From Caryophanales bacterium UBA3835 (lineage in GTDB: Bacteria > Bacillota_I > Bacilli_A > RFN20 > CAG-826): a DNA stretch of 21,476 nucleotides. The stretch is taken from NCBI GenBank assembly GCA_002392945.1, contig DGHZ01000056.1:1-21476 (forward strand), read 5' to 3'. The notes under the pieces were generated by a model. The model was not told where the DNA came from and did not search any database. It worked only from the letters and a program-made list of their open reading frames with translations. The position numbers were made by a program, and so were the translations under genes. Positions 1 through 6,135 of this stretch are shown here, one piece after another (position 1 is the first letter of the stretch; the number at the start of each line of letters is the position of its first letter).

Positions 1-29
1 ACTGGAAGTTTTTTGTTTCGTCTTTCCGA

Positions 30-299
30 TTATTTTCTTAATCCGAGGCTGACGATGAGTCTTAAATAGGCGTCTCTGTCAGTTCTGGCTAAATAATCAA
101 GTAAACTTCTACGTTGTCCGACGAGAATCATTAATCCTCTTTTACTAGAAGCATCTTTGTGATTCTTCTTTAAGTGTTCGGTTAACGCTTTGATTTGTTC
201 GGTAAGTAAGGCAACTTGGACTTCAATAGAACCAGTGTCTTTTTCGTTCTTACCATATTGCTTGACGATTTCCGCTTTTCTTTCTTTTGAAAGGGCCAT
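30..299 (-). CDS. rpsO: 30S ribosomal protein S15
   Basis: Primary 16S rRNA-binding protein of the small-subunit central domain, which nucleates S6/S18 binding at the three-way junction. The 89-residue product (MALSKERK...) has the family length and the typical S15 order, including the DTGSIEVQVALLTEQI segment, the central GLMILVGQRR helix and the LDYLARTD turn, ending in SLGLRK. The frame is open from a TTG at 305, but the ATG at 299 is preferred because the AGGAGG Shine-Dalgarno lies 9 nt before it and only 3 nt before the TTG. It is last in the truB-ribF-rpsO order common in Bacillota but has its own promoter. S15 is often autoregulated through its leader. Assignment is near certain; no terminator is visible in the 29 bases left before the window edge. 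Confidence 0.98.
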   Translation of the reverse strand: MALSKERKAEIVKQYGKNEKDTGSIEVQVALLTEQIKALTEHLKKNHKDASSKRGLMILVGQRRSLLDYLARTDRDAYLRLIVSLGLRK

Positions 300-382
300 G
301 ATCAAGTTCCTCCTTCTTTTAAATTCTTAACTTAAGCCCGGAGAGTTCGTTGAGGATTCGAAGTCTCTAGAGATAAGTCGCT
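300..382 (-). promoter_or_regulatory. Structured rpsO leader, candidate S15 autoregulatory element
   Basis: About 83 nt separate the predicted start site (near 382) from the rpsO ATG. Seen in the sequence: on the transcript, CUCU/AGAG (365-368 with 342-345) stacks on UUCG/CGAA (359-362 with 346-349) to form a bulged hairpin with a 9-nt loop. An outer CUUA/UAAG pair (377-374 with 334-331) can close it, and the segment is GC-richer than its surroundings. Known: several bacteria use unrelated rpsO leader folds that bind S15. That this one does is inference. Confidence 0.4.
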
Positions 383-388
383 TGCTAT

Positions 389-416
389 ATAATATATTAA
401 TTCATTAATAAGTGAA
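389..416 (-). promoter_or_regulatory. rpsO promoter
   Basis: The minus strand has TTCACT (416-411), a 16-bp spacer and TATTAT (394-389), which would start transcription near 382. It lies between the ribF stop and rpsO, so rpsO can be made independently of truB-ribF. Confidence 0.5.
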
Positions 417-433
417 ATGTTTTTTTGTATTTT

Positions 434-1336
434 TTATAACTGCAAAGTCTTCTTTGCTTCCTCACAGTCTTTTTCTAATTGAGCTTTTAGCTCTTCCATA
501 GAACCAAAACGGAAGATATCACGCATATACTTTACGAATTGAACTTCGATTTCTCTGCCGTATAAATCACCCTTATAAGAGATAAGGTGAACCTCTATAA
601 GAGGTTTATTGAGTTCCATGATGGTTGGATGAGTAGAAACAGAGATGATACATTTATATTTACTATTCATTAGTTTCACAAATCCCATATAGACTCCAAT
701 TTTTGGAAGGACATAAGGATAATCTAAATCTAGATTCGCAGTAGGAAAACCGATTTTCATTCCGTTATGATTACCTTCCACTACTAAACCCACAATTGTG
801 TATGGTCTAGATAATAATTTAGAAGCTTCTTCTACTTCTCCTAGCGAGACTAGTTCTCTAATGGTTCTACTAGAAATCTTTTTGCCGCCTACAAGTTTTA
901 AAGGAACAACTTCAGTATCAAAATATTCTTTTAAATCTTTTGGGGTTCCACTTGCGTATCTGCCAAATCTATAATCTTCGCCAACTACTAATTTCTTTGG
1001 ATTAATTGGCTTCAAAATCTGTTCAATAAATTCACTAGATGAGAATCTTAATAATTCATCACTCATCCTTAAGAAATACATGTATTTCACTCCAAGTGAT
1101 TTTAAGATATTAGCCTTATCAAATAACGAAGTTAACATGTTATCGCTTGGATTCTTTTTTAAGGTGAAGCTTGGTGAGATATCAAAAGTCATCACTGCGG
1201 CGTTGCCAGATTCAATAGCCTTATTAATTAAATCAAGATGACCGATATGAACACCATCAAAATATCCTAAACATAATGTAATATCAGGATTAGGTTCAAT
1301 TTTTAAATCGTTAACATCAATCTCAATGATCTTCAT
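434..1336 (-). CDS. ribF: Bifunctional riboflavin kinase / FMN adenylyltransferase
   Basis: Cytosolic enzyme that phosphorylates riboflavin to FMN and adenylates FMN to FAD. The 300 residues match family length. The N-terminal nucleotidyltransferase domain carries GYFDGVHIGH (24-33), VVGEDYRFG (117-125) and ISSRTIR (154-160), the usual ATP-binding signature positions. The C-terminal riboflavin-kinase barrel carries GLVVEGNHNGMKIGFPTAN (183-201) and PKIGVY (211-216). The ATG at 1336 shares its A with the truB TAA stop (TAATG), so translation is probably coupled. truB-ribF is a conserved Bacillota gene pair. Confidence 0.96.
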   Translation of the reverse strand: MKIIEIDVNDLKIEPNPDITLCLGYFDGVHIGHLDLINKAIESGNAAVMTFDISPSFTLKKNPSDNMLTSLFDKANILKSLGVKYMYFLRMSDELLRFSSSEFIEQILKPINPKKLVVGEDYRFGRYASGTPKDLKEYFDTEVVPLKLVGGKKISSRTIRELVSLGEVEEASKLLSRPYTIVGLVVEGNHNGMKIGFPTANLDLDYPYVLPKIGVYMGFVKLMNSKYKCIISVSTHPTIMELNKPLIEVHLISYKGDLYGREIEVQFVKYMRDIFRFGSMEELKAQLEKDCEEAKKTLQL

Positions 1337-2190
1337 TAAAATAAGCCTCTAGTAAACTCATACTTGTTGTTATTGGTTTTGATATACATCGCAATAACAT
1401 TATTTAAAGAGTCCACTACTAATAATTTATCACTAGGGTAACTTCCTTCAAGAATTTTAATTTTCCCGTCTTTAATATCTTTAATTGTCTTATCATCAAA
1501 AGTTAATGTTGAACTAAATCTAGATAAGACTTCATATGTTGATTTTAGTGAATTATCACTAATATCTTCTATTTTATTTGCTTCATCTACACTAAACGGA
1601 CCAACTTTAGTTCTTCTTAAAGAAGTTAGATGACCAACAGTGCCTAACTTTTTAGCAATGTCAGAGCCTAACACTCTCATATATGTGCCTTTTGAGACTA
1701 ACGCTCTAAAAGTTATCTCATCATTTTTATAATTTAATAATTCAATCTCATAGATTTCTATATCTCTAAGTGGTCGATCTATTTCTTTGCCTTTATGAGC
1801 GAGCTTATACAAAGGAGAACCATTTATTTTAATTGCGCTGGTCATTGGAGGAAGCTGCTTACTTTTTCCTAAAAAAGAATTTAAAACTTCTTCTACTTTA
1901 TCTTTAGATAAATTAGGAACTTCTTTTCTAGATATTTCCTTGCCGTCTATATCCATAGAATCAGTCTCGACGCCTAACTTTATAGTAGCGATGTATTCTT
2001 TATCAAAGTCATCAAAAAATGTTATCCCTTTAGTGGCTTTATTTACTCCTAGAATTAATAGACCAGTCGCAAAAGGATCTAAAGTACCAACATGACCTAC
2101 TTTAGAAGTATTAAAGATTTTCTTAAGTTCAATGTCAGCTTTTTGAGAAGTAATACCTTCTTTTTTGTCTAAGAATATAAATCCATCCAT
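1336..2190 (-). CDS. truB: tRNA pseudouridine(55) synthase
   Basis: Makes pseudouridine 55 in the T-loop of almost all tRNAs. The catalytic block KVGHVGTLDPFATGLL contains the nucleophile Asp in GTLDP (residue 38 from the chosen start), followed by the family segments KEYIATIKLG, PPMTSAIKINGSPLYKLA and VSKGTYMRVLGSDIA. The frame is open to an ATG at 2223, which overlaps the upstream nuclease gene by 20 nt. I chose the ATG at 2190 because TruB proteins normally begin MDGxxxLDK. Neither start has a recognisable Shine-Dalgarno, so translation probably depends on reinitiation after the nuclease TGA stop (2206-2204) that lies between the candidate starts. Function is certain; the start is not. Confidence 0.93.
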   Translation of the reverse strand: MDGFIFLDKKEGITSQKADIELKKIFNTSKVGHVGTLDPFATGLLILGVNKATKGITFFDDFDKEYIATIKLGVETDSMDIDGKEISRKEVPNLSKDKVEEVLNSFLGKSKQLPPMTSAIKINGSPLYKLAHKGKEIDRPLRDIEIYEIELLNYKNDEITFRALVSKGTYMRVLGSDIAKKLGTVGHLTSLRRTKVGPFSVDEANKIEDISDNSLKSTYEVLSRFSSTLTFDDKTIKDIKDGKIKILEGSYPSDKLLVVDSLNNVIAMYIKTNNNKYEFTRGLF

Positions 2191-2203
2191 GTGAAATATC
2201 ATA

Positions 2204-3178
2204 TCATATTTCATCGATATCATTTAATTTATCGGCTAAATATTCAGGTATTTCTTCCAAGATTTTATATTTAGATACTCCTATTTTTGATGTTAGCCTA
2301 GCTAGAGTGGTTTTAGCAACATAATTATCAGCATCTTTACAAAGTAAAATTCCAACGGTTTCGTTGTCTTGTTCAGTTCTTTCTAAATCATCTATTGCAT
2401 TGACGTAAAAATTAAGTTGTCCAACATCCGCTGGTTGAAACTCATCTATTTTCACTTCGATTACTACATATGCATGGACTTTAGTGTGATACATGAGTAA
2501 ATCAATAAAATAATTTTTTCTCGTAGGTGTTACCAACTTATATTCTTTTCCTACAAGAGCAAAACCTGGTCCTAACTCTTGAAGAAATGAAATAATATTA
2601 TCCATTAATTTGTTTTTTAGAGTACGTTCATCTACAAGGTCTTTTTCGTTGATAAAGTTAAGCGCAATTGTATCCTTAAGAATATCTTTAAGTTGTTCGC
2701 CTTCATCAGAAGATAGAGAAGCGGAAATTGGTTCAACCTCATGTCGTTGAAAGGCTTTCAGTTCAAATTGTTTAATAACCATCGCTCGCGACCATTTATT
2801 TTTATATGTTTGATTTACATACCAAAACATTTCTTCTTTAGAAGATGATTTGCTGATTATTCCGTATAATGTTCCCCAAGGAATTTGGTTCACAGGCTGT
2901 GAGCCAATTTCATCTATTGTGAATATAGCAGCAAACTGGGACATCTTTTTTAGTTGCGGATAAGAATAACCTTTTCCATATTCTTTTAGATCTCTAGACA
3001 ACCTTTCGACATATTTATTACCCCATTCTTTTCTTTGATTAATGATTGTGCCAATTTGGTAATAGGTGATAATCATTGCACTATTCACGACATAAATTGT
3101 GTTCGTTTGATTCTTTTTGATTGTTTCTTTAATTGCCATCAAATCTTTGAAATATGATTTATCTACAATGCCGTTCAT
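2204..3178 (-). CDS. DUF1016/YhcG-family PD-(D/E)XK nuclease
   Basis: A 324-residue protein of the YhcG family: a helical DUF1016 N-terminal domain (about 10-150) and a C-terminal PD-(D/E)XK nuclease fold (about 160-310). The active-site pattern is visible: Asp226 in FIDLLMYH, Glu241 and Lys243 in VVIEVKIDE, then the family-typical GQLNFYVNAIDDLER and TVGILLCKD. Family members are predicted metal-dependent nucleases common in accessory islands; their substrate is not settled. The start at 3178 has a strong AGGAGG 8 nt upstream. The gene sits between truB and rbfA, which are usually adjacent, and is divergent from a RelB-like antitoxin, so it looks acquired. Its 3' end overlaps the longest truB frame, so truB may now depend on its transcript. 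Confidence 0.87.
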   Translation of the reverse strand: MNGIVDKSYFKDLMAIKETIKKNQTNTIYVVNSAMIITYYQIGTIINQRKEWGNKYVERLSRDLKEYGKGYSYPQLKKMSQFAAIFTIDEIGSQPVNQIPWGTLYGIISKSSSKEEMFWYVNQTYKNKWSRAMVIKQFELKAFQRHEVEPISASLSSDEGEQLKDILKDTIALNFINEKDLVDERTLKNKLMDNIISFLQELGPGFALVGKEYKLVTPTRKNYFIDLLMYHTKVHAYVVIEVKIDEFQPADVGQLNFYVNAIDDLERTEQDNETVGILLCKDADNYVAKTTLARLTSKIGVSKYKILEEIPEYLADKLNDIDEI

Positions 3179-3320
3179 ATTTATAGCCTCCTATTATATA
3201 TAGAGGGAGTTTTTTTCAAAATTTGTGAAAAAAAATTTTAGACAATGTCCGTTTATACAAGCAATTAATTGATTAATTGAATTATAGAAAATATTTTCTT
3301 CTTTTGATGTTTTGAATTTG

Positions 3321-3337
3321 TGGGACAACCTGTCCCA
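3321..3337. repeat. Inverted repeat TGGGACA-ACC-TGTCCCA
   Basis: A perfect 7-bp dyad with a 3-bp centre, GC-rich inside an AT-rich spacer, about 60 bp upstream of the plus-strand -10 element. There is no T-run on either side, so a terminator is unlikely. It has the size and symmetry of an operator for a dimeric regulator; which protein binds is unknown. Confidence 0.6.
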
Positions 3338-3359
3338 TAATTCATATATCATATTTTTA

Positions 3360-3389
3360 CGTATTACTATAGTTTACGTTTGTAATACG
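3360..3389. promoter_or_regulatory. Inverted repeat CGTATTAC-N14-GTAATACG at the relB-like promoter
   Basis: Perfect 8-bp arms (3360-3367 and 3382-3389) span the place where the -35 element should be, and the second arm ends three bases before TATAAT (3393-3398). RelB/DinJ-type ribbon-helix-helix antitoxins commonly repress their own promoters by binding such dyads, so this is a good candidate operator for the adjacent gene. The binding itself is inference. Confidence 0.55.
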
Positions 3390-3414
3390 ATATATAATAG
3401 AAGTAGGTAATAAT

Positions 3415-3669
3415 ATGACATCAATCATTACAGCAAGAGTTAGCAAAGAAGACAAAGAAAAATTTGATGCATTTTGTCAATCAGTAGGATTAACTGCATC
3501 AAGTGCGATAAACATGTTTATCAAAGCCACTATTCGAGAGGGTGAAATTCCTTTCAAAATTAGAACTGATCCATTTTATAGCAAAGCAAATCAAGAGCGT
3601 TTACGTAAAAGCATAAAAGAATTGGAAGAAACTGGTGGCACTATCCACGATATTGATTTAGACAAATAA
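3415..3669 (+). CDS. RelB/DinJ-family antitoxin, no partner toxin adjacent
   Basis: An 84-residue protein. The N-terminus (TSIITARVSKEDKEKFDAFC) is the ribbon-helix-helix strand and first helix, followed by GLTASSAINMFIKATIREG and a C-terminal toxin-wrapping tail with the DPFYSKAN and GGTIHDID segments typical of gut Bacillota RelB/DinJ proteins. In type II modules this protein neutralises a RelE/YafQ mRNA interferase and represses the operon. No toxin follows: 2 nt after the stop is a terminator and then the convergent rbfA. A short GTAGG sits 7 nt before the ATG. It is either orphaned, acting in trans, or paired with the divergent nuclease. Confidence 0.88.
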   Translation: MTSIITARVSKEDKEKFDAFCQSVGLTASSAINMFIKATIREGEIPFKIRTDPFYSKANQERLRKSIKELEETGGTIHDIDLDK

Positions 3670-3694
3670 AAAAATGGGCTCAACCCATTTTATT
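3668..3694. terminator. Bidirectional terminator between relB-like gene and rbfA
   Basis: AAAATGGG (3671-3678), loop CTCAA, CCCATTTT (3684-3691): a perfect 8-bp stem. On the minus strand it is followed by seven T, so it should end the rimP-rbfA operon efficiently. The plus-strand T tract is weaker (ATTTT). Confidence 0.8.
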
Positions 3695-4016
3695 TTGCAA
3701 GTAATTCAGAGATTCTTTCTTCTCTTTTATAGCCTTCATCTAAGACAAATCTAATTTCTGGAACTCTTCTAGTGTCTAATTTATGAGCTAATTCGGTTCT
3801 AATAAATCCTTTTGCCTTATTTAAAGCGGCTAAAGAAGGTTCAATATCTTCATCTTTAAAGAAAGAAACGTAAACTGTCGCATAAGAGAAATCTTTAGAG
3901 ACTCTCACTTCCGGAATTGAGATAAATCCTAGATGTGGGTCTTTAACCTCAAATTGAATAATCTCTGCGATGTTTTTTCTAATGATAGAAGCGATGCGTT
4001 CTTGTTTATTTGCCAT
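3690..4016 (-). CDS. rbfA: 30S ribosome-binding factor A
   Basis: A small KH-like protein that binds the 30S neck region and is needed for late 16S rRNA 5'-end maturation and cold adaptation. The 108 residues match the family, with the opening RIASIIRKNIAEIIQFEVKDP, the signature VSKDFSYATVYVSF and the end RRVPEIRFVLDEGYKREERI. The ATG shares its A with the infB TAA stop, so the two are probably translationally coupled. It is the last gene of the operon; the stop lies inside the terminator hairpin. Confidence 0.95.
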   Translation of the reverse strand: MANKQERIASIIRKNIAEIIQFEVKDPHLGFISIPEVRVSKDFSYATVYVSFFKDEDIEPSLAALNKAKGFIRTELAHKLDTRRVPEIRFVLDEGYKREERISELLAK

Positions 4017-5848
4017 TAGTCAACTTCCACCATTTCATAGCCTTCAACAATGTCGCCTTCTTTGATGTCATTAAAGCCATCAATTAATAAGCCACATTCA
4101 AAGCCTGCTTTCACTTCTTTAACTTGATCTTTTTCTCTTTGTAAGGAGGCTAGCTTTCCTTCAAAAACTACAACTCCTTCTCTAAGCAATCTAATTGGAG
4201 ATTGGTTTTTAATTACTCCATCAGTGACCATACAGCCACCAATAGTGCCAACTTTAGAAACTTTAAATAATTTTCTAATTTCTGCTTGGCCAGTAACCTT
4301 CTCCACTTTTTCTTTTTTAAGCATACCTTTCATCGCATCTTGAATTTCTTCGATTAAAGCATAGATGATGTTATGTAATCTAATTTCCACTTTTTCTTCT
4401 TCGGCTTTCGCTCTAGTTCTCGCATCTGGTCTAACGTTAAAGCCGTACACAATAGCTTTAGAGGCACTAGCTAATAAGATATCACTTTCAGTGATGGCGC
4501 CTGATGTTGCTCTAATAACATTAATATTAATCTTATCGCTATTGAGTTTTTCTAAAGAGGTCTTAACAGCTTCAGCAGAACCGGTAGAATCGGCTTTAAT
4601 GATGATGTTAATAGTTTGAACATCTCCACTATTAGCAAGCTTATATAAGTCATCTAAGCTAGCCGCGCTAGTCTTATTCTTTTCTTTAGCTTCTTTAAGT
4701 TGCTTACGTTTTAAAGCAATAGCGCGAGCTTCGCTTTCTTCAGCAAAAGCCATAAAGCGGTCACCGGCTTCAGGAACTTCAGCAAGTCCAATAACAGATA
4801 CTGGAGTAGAAGGAGTAGCAACATTAAGAACCTTCTTAAATTCGTTAGTCATTCTACGAGCCTTGCCATAGGATGTACCAACAACTAAATAGTCGCCTTC
4901 TTTTAAGGTACCATTTTGAATTAATAAAGTGGCTTTAGGGCCTTCGTTTCTATCAAGTTTTGCCTCTAAAACAGTACCTAAAGCGTATCGATCAGGATTA
5001 GCCTTAAGTTCTTTCATTTCACTGACTAAAATGATAGTCTCTAATAGTCCATCAATATTAACCTTCTTTTTCGCAGAGATTTCCACACAAATGACATCTC
5101 CACCATAATCTTCAGCAACAATATCGTGTTGCATTAATTCGTTCTTAACTCTTTCAGGATCAGCACCTGGTTTATCAATTTTATTGATAGCAACAATAAT
5201 TGGAACACCAGCACTTTTAGCGTGGTCAATAGCTTCAATAGTTTGAGGCATAACCCCGTCATCAGCAGCAACCACTAAAACAACAATATCAGTAACGGAT
5301 GCACCTCTACTTCTCATGGCTGTAAAAGCTTCATGACCTGGAGTGTCGATAAAGGTAATTTTATGTCCGTTAATTTCTTTTTGATAAGCGCCAATCTCTT
5401 GAGAGATTCCACCCACTTCTCCAGCAACTAAATTAGAATTTCTAATCGCATCGATTAATGTGGTCTTGCCGTGATCTACGTGACCCATAATAGTGACCAC
5501 TGGTGGTCGTCCTTTTAGTTTAGATGGATCATCATTAATTTCGACTTCTTCAAAGTTTTCTGCTGCCACAATATGTTTCTTTTGGAAGTCATAGCCAAAT
5601 TGTAAGCAGACAAGTCCAATAAGCTCATCATCTAAAACGGTGTTAATAGTCACCATTTTCTTTTGCATAAATAAGAATTTAATAATCTCACTTGCTGGAA
5701 TATTTAATGAATTTGACAATTCATTAACAGAGATAGCACCAGTATAAACAAAGACACCACCATTAACTTTGGTTCTGACTTTATCGGCATTAATTTTAGT
5801 GGAAACGTTAGTCTCTCTTTCAAATCTAGCTTTATTATTTTTTCCCAT
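4016..5848 (-). CDS. infB: Translation initiation factor IF-2
   Basis: GTPase that brings fMet-tRNA to the 30S subunit and promotes 50S joining. The 610 residues are a short form like those of Mollicutes; the long charged N-terminal region of other bacteria is reduced to about 30 residues. One IF2N domain follows (VFVYTGAISVNELSNSL...), then the G domain with GHVDHGKTT (122-130), DTPGHE (168-173) and NKID (222-225), then domains II to IV. The frame opens at a GTG (5854) overlapping the rnpM stop, but the ATG at 5848 is better because GAGG lies 8 nt upstream of it and only about 2 nt from the GTG. No L7Ae-like ylxQ gene lies between rnpM and infB. Confidence 0.97.
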   Translation of the reverse strand: MGKNNKARFERETNVSTKINADKVRTKVNGGVFVYTGAISVNELSNSLNIPASEIIKFLFMQKKMVTINTVLDDELIGLVCLQFGYDFQKKHIVAAENFEEVEINDDPSKLKGRPPVVTIMGHVDHGKTTLIDAIRNSNLVAGEVGGISQEIGAYQKEINGHKITFIDTPGHEAFTAMRSRGASVTDIVVLVVAADDGVMPQTIEAIDHAKSAGVPIIVAINKIDKPGADPERVKNELMQHDIVAEDYGGDVICVEISAKKKVNIDGLLETIILVSEMKELKANPDRYALGTVLEAKLDRNEGPKATLLIQNGTLKEGDYLVVGTSYGKARRMTNEFKKVLNVATPSTPVSVIGLAEVPEAGDRFMAFAEESEARAIALKRKQLKEAKEKNKTSAASLDDLYKLANSGDVQTINIIIKADSTGSAEAVKTSLEKLNSDKININVIRATSGAITESDILLASASKAIVYGFNVRPDARTRAKAEEEKVEIRLHNIIYALIEEIQDAMKGMLKKEKVEKVTGQAEIRKLFKVSKVGTIGGCMVTDGVIKNQSPIRLLREGVVVFEGKLASLQREKDQVKEVKAGFECGLLIDGFNDIKEGDIVEGYEMVEVD

Positions 5849-5853
5849 ATTCA

Positions 5854-6123
5854 CTACCTCTTTTCTTTACTTAATGCAGTTATTAGTTCCACATAAATAT
5901 CATCTTTAACTTCTACTTTTAAAGCTTTAGATAATAGATGTTTATTTTGTGCAGTAATAATCGCTTTTAAATCTTTTGATATATAAGCACCTCTTCCAGG
6001 CATTTTTTGACTTTGGTCAAAATAAACCTGGCTAGCCATTCTCACCACGCGATATAAATCACTTCTTAAATATAATTTACGCGTAACGATACAAGTACGA
6101 TAAATAGGCGCTTTCTTATTCAT
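5854..6123 (-). CDS. rnpM: YlxR/RnpM-family RNA-binding protein
   Basis: An 89-residue basic protein with the YlxR pattern: RTCIVTRK near the N-terminus, then VYFDQSQKMPGRGAYISKD containing the invariant GRGAY. Family members (renamed RnpM in Bacillus) bind and modulate RNase P RNA; the position between nusA and infB is conserved. It starts 12 nt after the nusA stop without a clear Shine-Dalgarno and ends 5 nt before infB. The usual second Cys of an RxCxxC motif is absent here (CIVT), which occurs in some homologues. Confidence 0.92.
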   Translation of the reverse strand: MNKKAPIYRTCIVTRKLYLRSDLYRVVRMASQVYFDQSQKMPGRGAYISKDLKAIITAQNKHLLSKALKVEVKDDIYVELITALSKEKR

Positions 6124-6135
6124 TAAATCAAATAA

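Larger units (their letters stand above)
3179..3414. promoter_or_regulatory. Divergent control region of nuclease and RelB-like gene
   Basis: A 236-bp, very AT-rich gap between divergent genes. For the minus strand, TTGCTT and TAAAAT spaced 18 bp near 3270-3240 could drive the nuclease gene; this is weak. For the plus strand, a perfect TATAAT lies at 3393-3398, seventeen bases before the relB-like ATG. Two inverted repeats (annotated separately) lie between them. No further gene is visible here. Confidence 0.5.

Noticed and set aside
3203..3224. TTGAAA and TATAAT on the minus strand directly before the nuclease gene
   Set aside because: Spacing is only 15 bp and the start would fall inside the Shine-Dalgarno, so it cannot be the working promoter.
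2204..3690. Insertion-sequence or integrase mobility of the nuclease/antitoxin block
   Set aside because: No transposase, recombinase, target duplication or terminal inverted repeats could be found at its borders.
4365..4619. 84-residue plus-strand frame inside infB
   Set aside because: Antisense to a strongly conserved part of IF-2, with no promoter or ribosome-binding site.
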